This document shows positions 23,377-32,611 of a stretch of DNA of 64,000 nt, one piece after another. Location of the stretch: contig DXYF01000028.1 in NCBI GenBank assembly GCA_019415945.1, positions 176,845-240,844 of the forward strand, written 5' to 3'. This DNA is from Clostridiales bacterium (lineage in GTDB: Bacteria > Bacillota > Clostridia > Oscillospirales > Acutalibacteraceae). Below the pieces are notes generated by a model, which was not told the origin of the DNA, made no database searches, and saw only the letters and a list, made by a program, of their open reading frames with translations. The stretch's first letter is position 1; each line of letters opens with the position of its first letter. Position numbers and translations under genes: made by a program.

Positions 23377-24168
23377 TTATTTTTCATTCTTTACGACTAT
23401 GTGCGGATAAGGGATTGTAATGCCGTTTTTATCAAAAGCAAGCTTTACATGTTCCTGCATATAGTAATATACATCGTAATATTTGTCGGTTTCAGTCCAT
23501 ATCATGACAATTATTTCTATTCCGCTTTCAAGATGCTCTCCGACATAGACTGCGGGTTCGGGATCACTCAGTATATCTTTATTCTCTGAAATAAGCATAT
23601 ACATAAGACCTTTCACCTTTGAAATATCATCGTCATAACTGATTGTATATTTTAGATCTACCCTTCTTTTGTCGACCATAGTGCAGTTAATTACATTATT
23701 GGTTGTCAGCCGGGAATTTGGTATGGTAACAATTTTATTATCCAGCGTATGAATAGTTGTAAAAAATATCTTAATGCTTTCTACTCTTCCCTTAACGCCC
23801 TCAAATTCAAGAATATCGCCTGCAACAAACGGTTTGTTAAACAGTATTATCATACCGCTTGCCAAATTGCTGAGGCTGTCCTGCAACGCAAGACCTGCCG
23901 TGAGTGCAGCAGCACCGACAGCAGTAATAAGTGACGCAACATTTACGCCTATAGTTGCAAGTGCTGTTATAACAACGATTAAATACAGCATTACCTTTAC
24001 CAATGACACTACAAAAGTAACAGCCGTATGGTCGATATTCGTTTTATCAAGAATGTTTTTTAACAGCTTTACAATTAGTTTTGAAGCGACAAAACCAATG
24101 ACGATTACTGCCGCAAGCATTAATATGTTAGGCATTACATCTTGAAGAAATTTATTGACAGTATCCAT
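23377..24168 (-). CDS. Small-conductance mechanosensitive channel, MscS family
   Basis: A 263-aa membrane channel that releases solutes on hypo-osmotic shock. Three hydrophobic segments (about residues 13-30, 50-75 and 80-105) precede the pore-lining helix with its Gly/Ala pattern (SLITAVGAAALTAGLALQD), followed by the MscS beta domain (GDILEFEGVKGRVESIKIF, TIPNSRLTTNNVINC) and the C-terminal alpha/beta cap ending in the conserved GITIPYPHIVV. It corresponds to the short MscS type (YkuT-like). The ATG lies two bases past the stop of the MORN-repeat gene and its ribosome binding site is inside that gene, so they form an operon. Confidence 0.93.
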   Translation of the reverse strand: MDTVNKFLQDVMPNILMLAAVIVIGFVASKLIVKLLKNILDKTNIDHTAVTFVVSLVKVMLYLIVVITALATIGVNVASLITAVGAAALTAGLALQDSLSNLASGMIILFNKPFVAGDILEFEGVKGRVESIKIFFTTIHTLDNKIVTIPNSRLTTNNVINCTMVDKRRVDLKYTISYDDDISKVKGLMYMLISENKDILSDPEPAVYVGEHLESGIEIIVMIWTETDKYYDVYYYMQEHVKLAFDKNGITIPYPHIVVKNEK

Positions 24169-24170
24169 TA

Positions 24171-25745
24171 TTACTCCTCTTCATCTACTGTAAATTCAGA
24201 TACAAGCTCGCCGTCAGCCCATGTTTTTATGACTACTCTGCCCTTTTCATCAAAAGAAACACTCTTACCGTTTCTTACGCCGTTATCATAAAAACATACA
24301 TCAATAAAATTACCGTCACTGTCAAATCTTGCACCGTACTCTGTCGGCAGGTTATCTGCCCATTTTCCTATATGCATGGTGCTGTCGCTTAAGCGGTAGC
24401 CGACGCCGCAGCCCTCTCTTCTGCCGTCTACCCAGTTACCGACATAGTTGATATTTCCCTCTTTATAATAACAAACACCGAATCCGTTACGCTTGTCATC
24501 CGAGTAATCTCCCTCATAGGAGGTAATACCATCCGGTGTTACCGTGCGGCCTTTGCCTGTACGATTATTATTTTTATCAACATTACCGTAATATGAATAC
24601 TTACCTGATTTAGTATGAATTATAACATTACAGTCAGCAAGCTCTTGCTTTTCGTAATCAAGTGTATCATCACCGTCAAAAATATTTTCGGTTATCTGCA
24701 CATCATCAGATATTTTATCAGACACTTCATTAAGTACATCATCAGATTCAAAAGAATTATCTGACATTTGAGTATCAACACAAGACTCATTAATATCAGT
24801 CAAATCTTTTAAAGATTCATTTTCATCCGAAGCGTCAGACAAGTCGGCGTTCGACTGAGCTGAATCATTGTCATCCGCAGACATTTCCGAAGTTTGATTT
24901 ATTATTTCGCCGAACAAATCTTTATTCGTCTTTTGAGCTTCAAAAAGTATATTCTGAATCTTATCATATGCAGAATAAGATTTCTTATCACATTCTGACG
25001 CGTTTGCTTGATTATTAATTTTGAATTCGTCATAACTTTCATTGTCTTCAAGATAATCAGCGTCACAAAAATTTACCAAATCAGAGTTGCTGAAATCCGA
25101 ACTGTCGTCATTAAACTCAAATCCCGAAATAATCTTATTTACACCCAAACCCGGAATGACGAGATCTTTAGGTGCGAAAATTTGATCATACCAAAGCATA
25201 CCTGTATTTGTGTAAACAAGACCTGCACATTTTTTGAGAGGAGGTGTTGCAGAAGGATATAAAAGAGTTGAGAAACGAGAACCGTCTAACGATATGCGTT
25301 CAAACTCTATTGAGAATACATCACAAATAATCTTAGGTGTTAAAACACCGATTTTAACACCTTCAAAATTATCATCAAAATATTCTGTGCGTAACCAGAT
25401 ATGATTATTATCAAAATATATTCTTTTATTAACGATACCGTTTTTGCCGTACAAAATTACACTGTAAAGATATTCGCTTATCTTTTTTACAGACTGAAAA
25501 GGCTGATTATTTCTTGATACTTTCCAAGACAAAGGAATACCGTCAGTCATTGAATAAGAAATTTTATAATCCTTATCTTCAAATGAAATTTGAGTTTTAT
25601 CTGCTTGCGTCTGTTTATTCGAGTTAAAAAAGTTTGCACGGACACCTGCAAGAGCGTCATTTTTAAAATCAAGCTTTTCAAAATCCGATATTAACACCGA
25701 ATAAACAATTAAACCTTTTGACAGCTTTTGTGAGTCGGAAAGCAT
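24171..25745 (-). CDS. MORN-repeat protein with unrecognised N-terminal domain
   Basis: The 524-aa protein has no signal peptide. Residues 1 to about 215 form a soluble beta-rich domain that I do not recognise (YKISYSMTDGIPLSWKVSRN, VYTNTGMLWYDQIF). About 215-385 is low complexity, rich in Asp, Ser and Asn. From about 390 to 500 there are four to five MORN repeats with the typical YEGDYSDDKRNGFGVCYYKEG spacing, ending in a Glu-rich tail. MORN repeats bind phospholipids or proteins; the role here is unknown. The ATG (MLSDSQ) follows AAAGGAATT; an upstream TTG is in that site. It is co-transcribed with mscS. Confidence 0.8.
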   Translation of the reverse strand: MLSDSQKLSKGLIVYSVLISDFEKLDFKNDALAGVRANFFNSNKQTQADKTQISFEDKDYKISYSMTDGIPLSWKVSRNNQPFQSVKKISEYLYSVILYGKNGIVNKRIYFDNNHIWLRTEYFDDNFEGVKIGVLTPKIICDVFSIEFERISLDGSRFSTLLYPSATPPLKKCAGLVYTNTGMLWYDQIFAPKDLVIPGLGVNKIISGFEFNDDSSDFSNSDLVNFCDADYLEDNESYDEFKINNQANASECDKKSYSAYDKIQNILFEAQKTNKDLFGEIINQTSEMSADDNDSAQSNADLSDASDENESLKDLTDINESCVDTQMSDNSFESDDVLNEVSDKISDDVQITENIFDGDDTLDYEKQELADCNVIIHTKSGKYSYYGNVDKNNNRTGKGRTVTPDGITSYEGDYSDDKRNGFGVCYYKEGNINYVGNWVDGRREGCGVGYRLSDSTMHIGKWADNLPTEYGARFDSDGNFIDVCFYDNGVRNGKSVSFDEKGRVVIKTWADGELVSEFTVDEEE

Positions 25746-25793
25746 AGTTATAATTCCTTTCAAGAATTTTGATTAAAAACACTTAAAAAGTAA

Positions 25794-25812
25794 GGGCGAA
25801 CTCAGTCCGCCC
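25794..25812 (-). terminator. Rho-independent terminator after pfkA
   Basis: Minus-strand 8-bp stem GGGCGGAC/GTTCGCCC with a three-base loop, followed by TTACTTTTT. The stem is identical to that of the terminator beside pcrA. A second weak hairpin (TTTTCAC/GTGAAAA) lies between it and the pfkA stop. Confidence 0.75.
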
Positions 25813-25833
25813 CAAAATTTTCACAAGTGAAAA

Positions 25834-26802
25834 TCAGATAGAAATAGTCATTGCAATGTTATAAAGCTCTTCATCAAACACACGGGGCATATCGAGTGCC
25901 TCATTTATGTCGAGATCAACAATTTTGCCGTCTCTCATAACAACAACTCTGTTACCGATATTTTGATTAAGAAGCTGAACAGCTTTGAAGCCCATCTCAC
26001 TTGCTACAACTCTGTCACGCAGAGTCGGAGAACCGCCTCTCTGAACATGACCCAAAACGGTAGCTCTTGCTTCAATTCCGAGTCGTTGTTCAACATACTT
26101 AGCAAGGTCATTAACACCGCCGACACCCTCAGCGACTACAATAATAAAGTGCTTTTTGCCGGTCTTTTGAGTGTTGATAATTCTTGCAATAACATCTCGC
26201 TCAATGTTGTATTCAACCTCAGGAACCAATATTGCTGTTGCACCGGTTGCTATACCGGTCTGCAACGCTATATCTCCGCAGCGTCTGCCCATAACCTCAA
26301 CAATTGAGCAACGGTCGTGTGACTGAGCTGTATCTCTGATACGGTCAACCATTTGAATGGCAGTATTCATAGCCGTATCAAAACCAACCGTATATTCCGA
26401 GCAGGCAATATCATTATCAATAGTTCCCGGTACGCCGATGCAGTTTATTCCTGCGTTTGTCAAAGCTCTTGCACCTCTGAAAGAACCGTCGCCGCCAATA
26501 ACAACAACTCCTGTTATATCAAGGCTTCTGCAAAAATCAGCCGCCTTTTTAATTCCCTCAGGTTTAGGAAACTCCTCACTTCTTGCAGTATAGAGCATGG
26601 TACCGCCGTTTCCGATTATATCTGAAACGCTTCTTAAATTCATCTCCTGAACATCACCATTAAGAAGACCGTTATAACCACGGTAAACTCCGTAAACTTT
26701 CAATCCTTTATTTATACCGGCACGGACAACAGCTCTGACAGCTGCGTTCATACCCGGAGCATCACCGCCGCTTGTAAGTACTGCTATTGATTTCTGTGAC
26801 AT
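25834..26802 (-). CDS. pfkA: ATP-dependent 6-phosphofructokinase
   Basis: Key glycolytic enzyme making fructose 1,6-bisphosphate. The 322-aa protein has the ATP-binding GGDAPGMNAAVRAVVR near the N-terminus, the GGDGSFRGA motif (glycine at the position that favours ATP rather than pyrophosphate), the fructose-6-phosphate and catalytic motif PGTIDNDIACSEYTVGFDTA with the catalytic aspartate, and the signature RATVLGHVQRGGSPTLRDRV near residue 245. Length and order match bacterial PfkA. GGAGG precedes the ATG. It is a single-gene unit with its own promoter. Confidence 0.98.
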   Translation of the reverse strand: MSQKSIAVLTSGGDAPGMNAAVRAVVRAGINKGLKVYGVYRGYNGLLNGDVQEMNLRSVSDIIGNGGTMLYTARSEEFPKPEGIKKAADFCRSLDITGVVVIGGDGSFRGARALTNAGINCIGVPGTIDNDIACSEYTVGFDTAMNTAIQMVDRIRDTAQSHDRCSIVEVMGRRCGDIALQTGIATGATAILVPEVEYNIERDVIARIINTQKTGKKHFIIVVAEGVGGVNDLAKYVEQRLGIEARATVLGHVQRGGSPTLRDRVVASEMGFKAVQLLNQNIGNRVVVMRDGKIVDLDINEALDMPRVFDEELYNIAMTISI

Positions 26803-26834
26803 AAAACTACCTCCATAAGGTTACTAACATTAAT

Positions 26835-26863
26835 ATTATAATACAATTGGTTTTTCTTTACAA
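26835..26863 (-). promoter_or_regulatory. Promoter of pfkA
   Basis: Minus-strand TTGTAA and TATAAT with a 17-bp spacer, 33 bases before the pfkA start. Confidence 0.75.
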
Positions 26864-26910
26864 GAGGATTTTTTAAATTTACTAAATTAAATTACAAAAT
26901 TGATGTAGCA

Positions 26911-26939
26911 TTGACAATATATTATAGAAGAATTATAAT
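26911..26939 (+). promoter_or_regulatory. Consensus promoter of the glycosyltransferase operon
   Basis: TTGACA and TATAAT with an exact 17-bp spacer, both perfect. It leaves an untranslated leader of about 80 bases before the GtrB-like gene; I see no strong structure in the leader. Confidence 0.9.
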
Positions 26940-27025
26940 ATAAGGAAATATATGGTATTTAGTCATACTATGTTTTATATTTTTATTATTTGACATAAAT
27001 TTGACTAATAAAAACGGAGGATATT

Positions 27026-27970
27026 ATGACAAAACTTTATCTTGCTATTCCTTGCTACAACGAGGAAGAAGTATTAAGGGACTCTGCCGCAAAGCTTTTA
27101 AACAAATATGACAATATGATGAGCGAGGGCAAAATTACAACTGACAGCAAAATTGTTTTTATTGATGACGGTTCAAAGGACAAGACATGGAGCATCATCA
27201 AAGAGCTTCATAACGAAAACCCTATTTTTCAGGGTATCAAGCTTAGCCGCAACAGAGGTCATCAGAATGCACTTTTATGCGGACTTATGACATTGAAGGA
27301 CAAAGCTGAAGCCGTAATCTCAATTGACGCTGACCTACAGGATGATATAAACACCTTTGATGAAATGGTAAAAAAATACGAAGAGGGCTGTGATGTTGTT
27401 TATGGCGTTCGTTCAAAGCGTGAAACCGATACATTTTTCAAGAGATTTACTGCTGAAGCATTTTACAAGATTCTTAATAAGATGGGTGCAAAAGTAATCT
27501 TTAACCACGCAGATTTCAGACTTATGAGTAAGCGTGCTTTGGAAGCGTTTTCTTTGTATAAGGAAACAAATATATTTTTGAGAGGCATGGTTCCTCTTAT
27601 CGGCTACAAATCCGACATAGTTACATACGAACGTTTTGAAAGGCTTGCGGGCGAAAGCAAGTATCCTCTCAAAAAAATGCTGGCTCTCGCTTGGGAAGGA
27701 GTAACATCGCTGAGCATTCAGCCGATAAGAATGATTACAGGTTTGGGTGCAATAGTTTTTGGCATAAGTTTGATTATGATAATCTATTCAATTATAAGCT
27801 TTTTCGTAGGAGCGGCTGTTTCAGGCTGGGCAAGTACACTTTGCTCTATTTGGGCAATCGGCGGGCTCCAACTTCTTGCAATCGGTATAATAGGAGAATA
27901 TATCGGCAAAATTTACCTTGAAACAAAACAGCGTCCGAGGTTTATTGTAGAGGAGTTTCTTGAGGACTAA
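27026..27970 (+). CDS. Family 2 glycosyltransferase, GtrB/DPM1-like
   Basis: A polyprenyl-phosphate sugar transferase: it likely moves a hexose from a nucleotide sugar to undecaprenyl phosphate on the inner face of the membrane. The 314-aa protein has the GT-A nucleotide-binding IPCYNEEEVL and VFIDDGSKDKTW, the DXD-like SIDADLQDD near residue 102, GVRSKRETDTFFKRFTAE, and two C-terminal transmembrane helices (about 232-290) as in GtrB/CsbB. It overlaps the next gene, a polytopic glycosyltransferase-like protein that may use the lipid-linked sugar on the outer face. This pairing is typical for decoration of surface polymers. Confidence 0.92.
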   Translation: MTKLYLAIPCYNEEEVLRDSAAKLLNKYDNMMSEGKITTDSKIVFIDDGSKDKTWSIIKELHNENPIFQGIKLSRNRGHQNALLCGLMTLKDKAEAVISIDADLQDDINTFDEMVKKYEEGCDVVYGVRSKRETDTFFKRFTAEAFYKILNKMGAKVIFNHADFRLMSKRALEAFSLYKETNIFLRGMVPLIGYKSDIVTYERFERLAGESKYPLKKMLALAWEGVTSLSIQPIRMITGLGAIVFGISLIMIIYSIISFFVGAAVSGWASTLCSIWAIGGLQLLAIGIIGEYIGKIYLETKQRPRFIVEEFLED

Positions 27971-29562
27971 TGAATTCAAATAAATTGTCTGAAGTACTGA
28001 ATAGAGTATTTCACATTGCTTTTTTTGCACTGTTCGGCATTGTCTTTTTCGGAATTATTCTGACAGGTTATGAGAACAACAAAATTGGGTATTCAGCCCC
28101 CGAAAGAACCTATGCAGTTATTTTCTTTATTATACTGCTTTTGGTTATCACTGTGATTTATATTCTTTTTCAGAAATATAACAATCCTTCAAGGCTTAGC
28201 TCAAAACCGAAAATCAGTGATAAACAGGTTTTAATTTTTATTTTTACATCTGTAGGTGTGCTTCTAATTCTTCAATTAATGACCGGTTATCTTTTACAGA
28301 TGAATCCTGTTACGGATATGCAATATATTGAACGATATTCGCAAAACTTTGGTGCAACGGGTAATTTTGACTTGATTCAAAAAGACTGCGAAAAAGGCAG
28401 CGTATATTTGATTCGTTACCCGAACAATTTGGCACTCGTATTTCTTCTTTCGTTTGTATACAGGATATGTAATCTGATTTTCGGCTATGTTCCCTCACTT
28501 GTTCCCGTAATAATAAATGCACTTGCAATAAACATTTCTGTGTTACTTACCGTGCTTACTGCGAGAAAGATATTCGGAAACAGAAAATCACTGTTTGTGC
28601 TCCTGCTTTGCTTTATGTTTGCACCTTATTACACCTATGTCCCCTATTATTATACCGATTCACTTTCAATGCCTTTCTGCATAGGTGCAATTTATCTTTT
28701 TATTATCTCAGTAAATTCAAATGCAAAACTGAAAAAATATATTTTGCTTGCATTGTGCGGCGTATTGATTTTCTTAGGCTACAAGCTAAAAGGCAGTCTT
28801 ATAATTCTGCTTGCCGCTGTTTTGATTTATACTTTCCTCAAATATAATCTAAAGCAGATTTTATGCATTGCACTCGCTGTTATTGCAGGCTTCGGCTCAA
28901 TCGGTGTAATATACTCATCTGCCTTTAACAGTCTTAATATATATACCGAAGAGCAGTCTGACAGGCACGAATACCCACTGACGCATTGGATTATGATGGG
29001 ACTTAAGGGTTACGGGCATTACAATCTAAATGACAGCAAGTATACAGAAAGCTTTGAATCAAAGGCTGAAAAACAAGATGCTAATATTAAAGAAATAAAG
29101 AATAGAATTTCAGATTTTGGAGCTGCAGGACTTACAGAGCATATTTTCAAAAAAGCTGTATGGACCTGGGAAGACGGCACCTACTATATATCACACCATA
29201 TTGAAGATTGCAAAAGAGAAAATATTCTTCACTCTTTTGTGCTGGATCAAGGAGAAAACCATCTTTACTTCTTTATTTATAGCAATGGATTTCAATTGAT
29301 GTTGCTTTTTCTGATTCTTATGTCGATACTGAAAGACTGTATAAAACCTGAAATTAATATTTTAACATTATTTAAAGGAATAATTTTTGCGGCGTTTATT
29401 TTCTTTATAATTTGGGAAACGCGGTCAAGATACCTTTATAACTTTACACCCTTGTTTATAATTGTGTCCGTTGACGGACTTGACTTTGTAACTATGGGAT
29501 TTACAAAAATAAACAAACGCTTTTCAAAGAAAAGCACAGGTAAATACAGATATTCAAAATAA
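27970..29562 (+). CDS. Polytopic membrane protein, GT-C/GT39-like glycosyltransferase
   Basis: A 530-aa protein with about eleven predicted transmembrane segments. The N-terminal extracellular loop contains an acidic pair in NPVTDMQYIERYSQNF near residue 115, where GT-C enzymes have their catalytic Asp/Glu, and a second one in PYYYTDSLSMPF near 230. A C-terminal extracytoplasmic segment (about 310-430) holds a WTWEDGTYYISHHIEDC motif. I infer a transferase using a polyprenyl-phosphate sugar supplied by the preceding gene, whose stop codon it overlaps. The acceptor is unknown. It ends the operon, with a terminator after it. Confidence 0.75.
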   Translation: MNSNKLSEVLNRVFHIAFFALFGIVFFGIILTGYENNKIGYSAPERTYAVIFFIILLLVITVIYILFQKYNNPSRLSSKPKISDKQVLIFIFTSVGVLLILQLMTGYLLQMNPVTDMQYIERYSQNFGATGNFDLIQKDCEKGSVYLIRYPNNLALVFLLSFVYRICNLIFGYVPSLVPVIINALAINISVLLTVLTARKIFGNRKSLFVLLLCFMFAPYYTYVPYYYTDSLSMPFCIGAIYLFIISVNSNAKLKKYILLALCGVLIFLGYKLKGSLIILLAAVLIYTFLKYNLKQILCIALAVIAGFGSIGVIYSSAFNSLNIYTEEQSDRHEYPLTHWIMMGLKGYGHYNLNDSKYTESFESKAEKQDANIKEIKNRISDFGAAGLTEHIFKKAVWTWEDGTYYISHHIEDCKRENILHSFVLDQGENHLYFFIYSNGFQLMLLFLILMSILKDCIKPEINILTLFKGIIFAAFIFFIIWETRSRYLYNFTPLFIIVSVDGLDFVTMGFTKINKRFSKKSTGKYRYSK

Positions 29563-29582
29563 TTTAACAGTTTGATTAATTC

Positions 29583-29611
29583 TGCTGCGGATAAAATTAT
29601 TATCCGCAGCA
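29583..29611 (+). terminator. Terminator of the GtrB-GT-C operon
   Basis: Perfect 11-bp stem TGCTGCGGATA and its complement with a seven-base loop, followed by TTTTTTAC, 20 bases after the stop codon. Confidence 0.9.
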
Positions 29612-29722
29612 TTTTTTACATTAATTTTATAATTATTAATATGTATTATTTTTCACTATTTAGTTGTAAAAGCAAACAATCTATGTTAGAGTATAGGTAT
29701 ATATATTAGAGAGGTAAAATTT

Positions 29723-32467
29723 ATGGATACTATTAAACTTCAAAGCAGAAATTCTGCCTTGGATATAATCCGCATAGTCGCAGTTTTTACGGTTGTTTCC
29801 GTTCACTTTTTTTTGCATAACGGATTTTACAGTCAAACTGTTCAGGGAACGGAAATGTACATCATGGTGCTTATGCGTACACTATTTTCGGTTTGCGTGC
29901 CGCTTTTTATGCTTCTTACGGGCTATCTGATGTCACATAAAACCCTAAGCAAAAAGTATTACGCGGGAATAGCACATACTCTGATAATTTTTGTGCTTGC
30001 AACGCTTGCATGTATGATTTTTAAAACCGTGAAATACGGTGATCCTTTTACATTTTCAAGCTTCATATTCGGAACTCTTGATTTTACCGGTGCAAACTAC
30101 TCATGGTACATTGAAATGTATATCGGTTTATTCTTGCTTGCCCCGTTCTTGAATGTTGCCTACAACGGTCTTAAAAGCAAAAGGCAAAAACAGGTGCTTG
30201 TGCTCACATTAATTGCAATCACAATTTTGCCTACGCTAATGAACATTTACAATTTTGAAACTGCCGTTTGGTGGTCCGACCCCAAGATTTCAGACAGTTT
30301 CTCAAAACTTGTTCCAAGCTGGTGGATGGGATTTTATCCTGTTGCCTACTACTTTACGGGATGCTATATCCGTGAATTCGGGATTAAACTGAAAACAAGA
30401 AGTATGCTGATACTCTTTTTGCTTTGTTTGTTCATATTCGGAACATTTAATTTTTACAGAAGCTTCGGAACAACTTTCAAGTCGGGAATTTATGTTTATT
30501 GGTACGGATTTGAGCCGTATATATTATCGGTATTTTTGTTTTCACTGTTAAGCCGAATTAAAACCGATAACTTTAAAACCGGCACAAAATTTGTATTGTA
30601 CAAGATTTCAGATCTTGCACTCGGCATTTATCTTCTCTCCTATATATTTGATTCTCTTGTTTATCCGATTCTTAATTCACAAGTAACTTCAATGACCGAC
30701 AGACTGCCGTTTTATTTTGTAACGGTACCGCTTGTATTTATATGTTCTGCAATCGGCTCTGCAATACTTAATTTTATTACCAAATACATTATCATTATTT
30801 TTCATAAAACAGCTGCATTTATTAAAAATCAGCGTGAGCGTGCCGACAAGCACAAATGGCAGGACTGTTTATTTATCGTGCTTTTGGCAGCCGGACTGAT
30901 TTTTGCTTTCTGGAAAAGCATCTACGGTTTCGGCGGCGATGATGAAGCTTTTTATTTGACAGTGCCTCAAAGGTTTATTATGGGAGACGCACCCATCAAA
31001 GATGAGTGGCATCTTTCGCAGCTTTCGGGATTTTTACTCATGCCGTTTGTATGGTTATTTACGACTGTAACCGGCTCGACCGAGGGAATTATTCTTACGG
31101 CAAGAGCTGTTTATATAATTTTCCATGCCGCAGTTTCATGCGTAGTATATTACAGGCTAAGAAAATACGGTTATATTTCTGTGTTTGGTTCCGTTTTGTA
31201 TTTTATATTTACTCCGTTTAATATTATGGCTATGAGCTATAACACCATGGGGCTTGATTTTATCACGCTTAGCGGAGTAATTATGGGAACAACGGGATAT
31301 ATAAAGAAAGCTCCTCTTATTCTGAGCGGAATCTTCTTTGCAGCCGCTGTGCTGTGCTGTCCGTATCTTGCGGCGGTTTATATAATATACGGAATTTGTG
31401 TTATAATCAGCAGAATAATAAAAAATTGCAGGTTTAACCTGCTTTTGAAAAGCAATTTATTCTCCCCTAAAACATTTTTGTTTTTCAGCATAGGAGTATT
31501 TGCACTTGCTGCGGTTTTTCTTATGTTTGCATTAACAAGGGTAAGCATTACGGAAATCTTTGAATATTTGCCCTATCTTTTAGGTGATCCCGAGCATCCG
31601 CAGTCTGCATTTACCACAAAAATCGCAATGTATTTTTCTTCGATCTATGAATACCTTGATTACTTTAAATTTGCACTTATCAGCTATTTTGTGACACTTG
31701 CAGTTATGGCTTTAGACAAAAACAGGATGCAGCACCGCTCTGTGTATCTTATCGTATCAACTGCTATTTCGGTATTCAGCCTTATTATGTTTTACCCGTA
31801 TTTAACCACAAAAACATTTAATGCAATAATGTTTCCGATGATTTTCACAGGATTTACTGCATATATATTGTGCAAAAACAAACCCAAAAATCTTTTTGCA
31901 AGTTTATTTATTGTCGGCATATTGTATTCACTTTCTATCAGCTTTTCTTCTAATCAGTATTTCTATGTTATATCAATGGCTGTTTCAGCTTCAAATATTG
32001 CAAGCTACATTTTCATTGCACAGCTTATAAGAGAAATGAAAACATCACAGGATAACATTGAATATGCTGTATATGTAAAAAAATCAAGTTTTGTGTTTGT
32101 TCTATTCCTTATCTTGCTTCAGGGAGGGCTGCAAATCGGTTCAAAAGCCCAGCACTGTTTCTGGGAATCTTCTGCTCCGAGCGGACTTAACTATCAGATA
32201 ACAAGCGGTCCTGCAAAAGGTATATATACAAGCCTTGATAATTATAATACCTATGAGTCAATTTACCAAGATATACAGTACTATAACTATAAGCCAAAAG
32301 ATAAAATACTCTTCCTTACTTCAAAAACATGGTGCTATCTCGCTGCCGACTTCCCTTACGGAACACTTTCCGCTTGGATTTCCGGTGAAAAACCAAGCAG
32401 TATAGAAAGATTAAAACAGTATTACACCGTAAATCCCGAAAACAGTCCTAAATATATATATTCCTAA
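29723..32467 (+). CDS. Acyltransferase family 3 domain fused to a GT-C-like membrane domain; C-terminus frameshifted
   Basis: The 914-aa frame joins two integral membrane domains. Residues 1 to about 365 are an acyltransferase-3 domain (OafA/WecH type) with NSALDIIRIVAVFTVVSVHF, whose histidine is the expected active residue, and PLFMLLTGYL. A basic cytoplasmic loop follows, then from about 390 a polytopic domain with GGDDEAFYLTVPQRF, an acidic first-loop motif of GT39-like transferases. The frame stops in a TA repeat; the adjacent frame continues for 36 plausible residues, so a 2-base slip probably removed the end. A GAGAGG site precedes the ATG. The gene may acylate and glycosylate the same surface polymer; this is inference. 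Confidence 0.8.
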   Translation: MDTIKLQSRNSALDIIRIVAVFTVVSVHFFLHNGFYSQTVQGTEMYIMVLMRTLFSVCVPLFMLLTGYLMSHKTLSKKYYAGIAHTLIIFVLATLACMIFKTVKYGDPFTFSSFIFGTLDFTGANYSWYIEMYIGLFLLAPFLNVAYNGLKSKRQKQVLVLTLIAITILPTLMNIYNFETAVWWSDPKISDSFSKLVPSWWMGFYPVAYYFTGCYIREFGIKLKTRSMLILFLLCLFIFGTFNFYRSFGTTFKSGIYVYWYGFEPYILSVFLFSLLSRIKTDNFKTGTKFVLYKISDLALGIYLLSYIFDSLVYPILNSQVTSMTDRLPFYFVTVPLVFICSAIGSAILNFITKYIIIIFHKTAAFIKNQRERADKHKWQDCLFIVLLAAGLIFAFWKSIYGFGGDDEAFYLTVPQRFIMGDAPIKDEWHLSQLSGFLLMPFVWLFTTVTGSTEGIILTARAVYIIFHAAVSCVVYYRLRKYGYISVFGSVLYFIFTPFNIMAMSYNTMGLDFITLSGVIMGTTGYIKKAPLILSGIFFAAAVLCCPYLAAVYIIYGICVIISRIIKNCRFNLLLKSNLFSPKTFLFFSIGVFALAAVFLMFALTRVSITEIFEYLPYLLGDPEHPQSAFTTKIAMYFSSIYEYLDYFKFALISYFVTLAVMALDKNRMQHRSVYLIVSTAISVFSLIMFYPYLTTKTFNAIMFPMIFTGFTAYILCKNKPKNLFASLFIVGILYSLSISFSSNQYFYVISMAVSASNIASYIFIAQLIREMKTSQDNIEYAVYVKKSSFVFVLFLILLQGGLQIGSKAQHCFWESSAPSGLNYQITSGPAKGIYTSLDNYNTYESIYQDIQYYNYKPKDKILFLTSKTWCYLAADFPYGTLSAWISGEKPSSIERLKQYYTVNPENSPKYIYS

Positions 32468-32570
32468 AAATTCTGCATGGGATTTTACCGATATATACAG
32501 TCAGGCGGAAGATAACGGATACACTATTGAAGAAAACGATATTAGTTACAAACTTGAAAAAATCAACTAA
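32460..32570 (+). pseudogene. Displaced C-terminal tail of the acyltransferase fusion protein
   Basis: In the frame shifted by two bases the reading continues IPKNSAWDFTDIYSQAED and on to a stop after 36 residues. This looks like real coding sequence: the composition is normal, and joining it to the upstream KYIY gives KYIYIPKNS, a natural ending for membrane transferases of this sort. One additional TA unit in the tract just before would restore a 950-residue protein. Confidence 0.65.
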
Positions 32571-32611
32571 AATATGTCAAATTTGCTTATAAATTATCGG
32601 CAATATAAAAC

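Noticed and set aside
26353..26625. Plus-strand frames of 78-114 codons opposite pfkA, looked at as possible antisense genes.
   Set aside because: No ribosome binding site, two overlapping frames of equal length, and full overlap with a conserved glycolytic gene.
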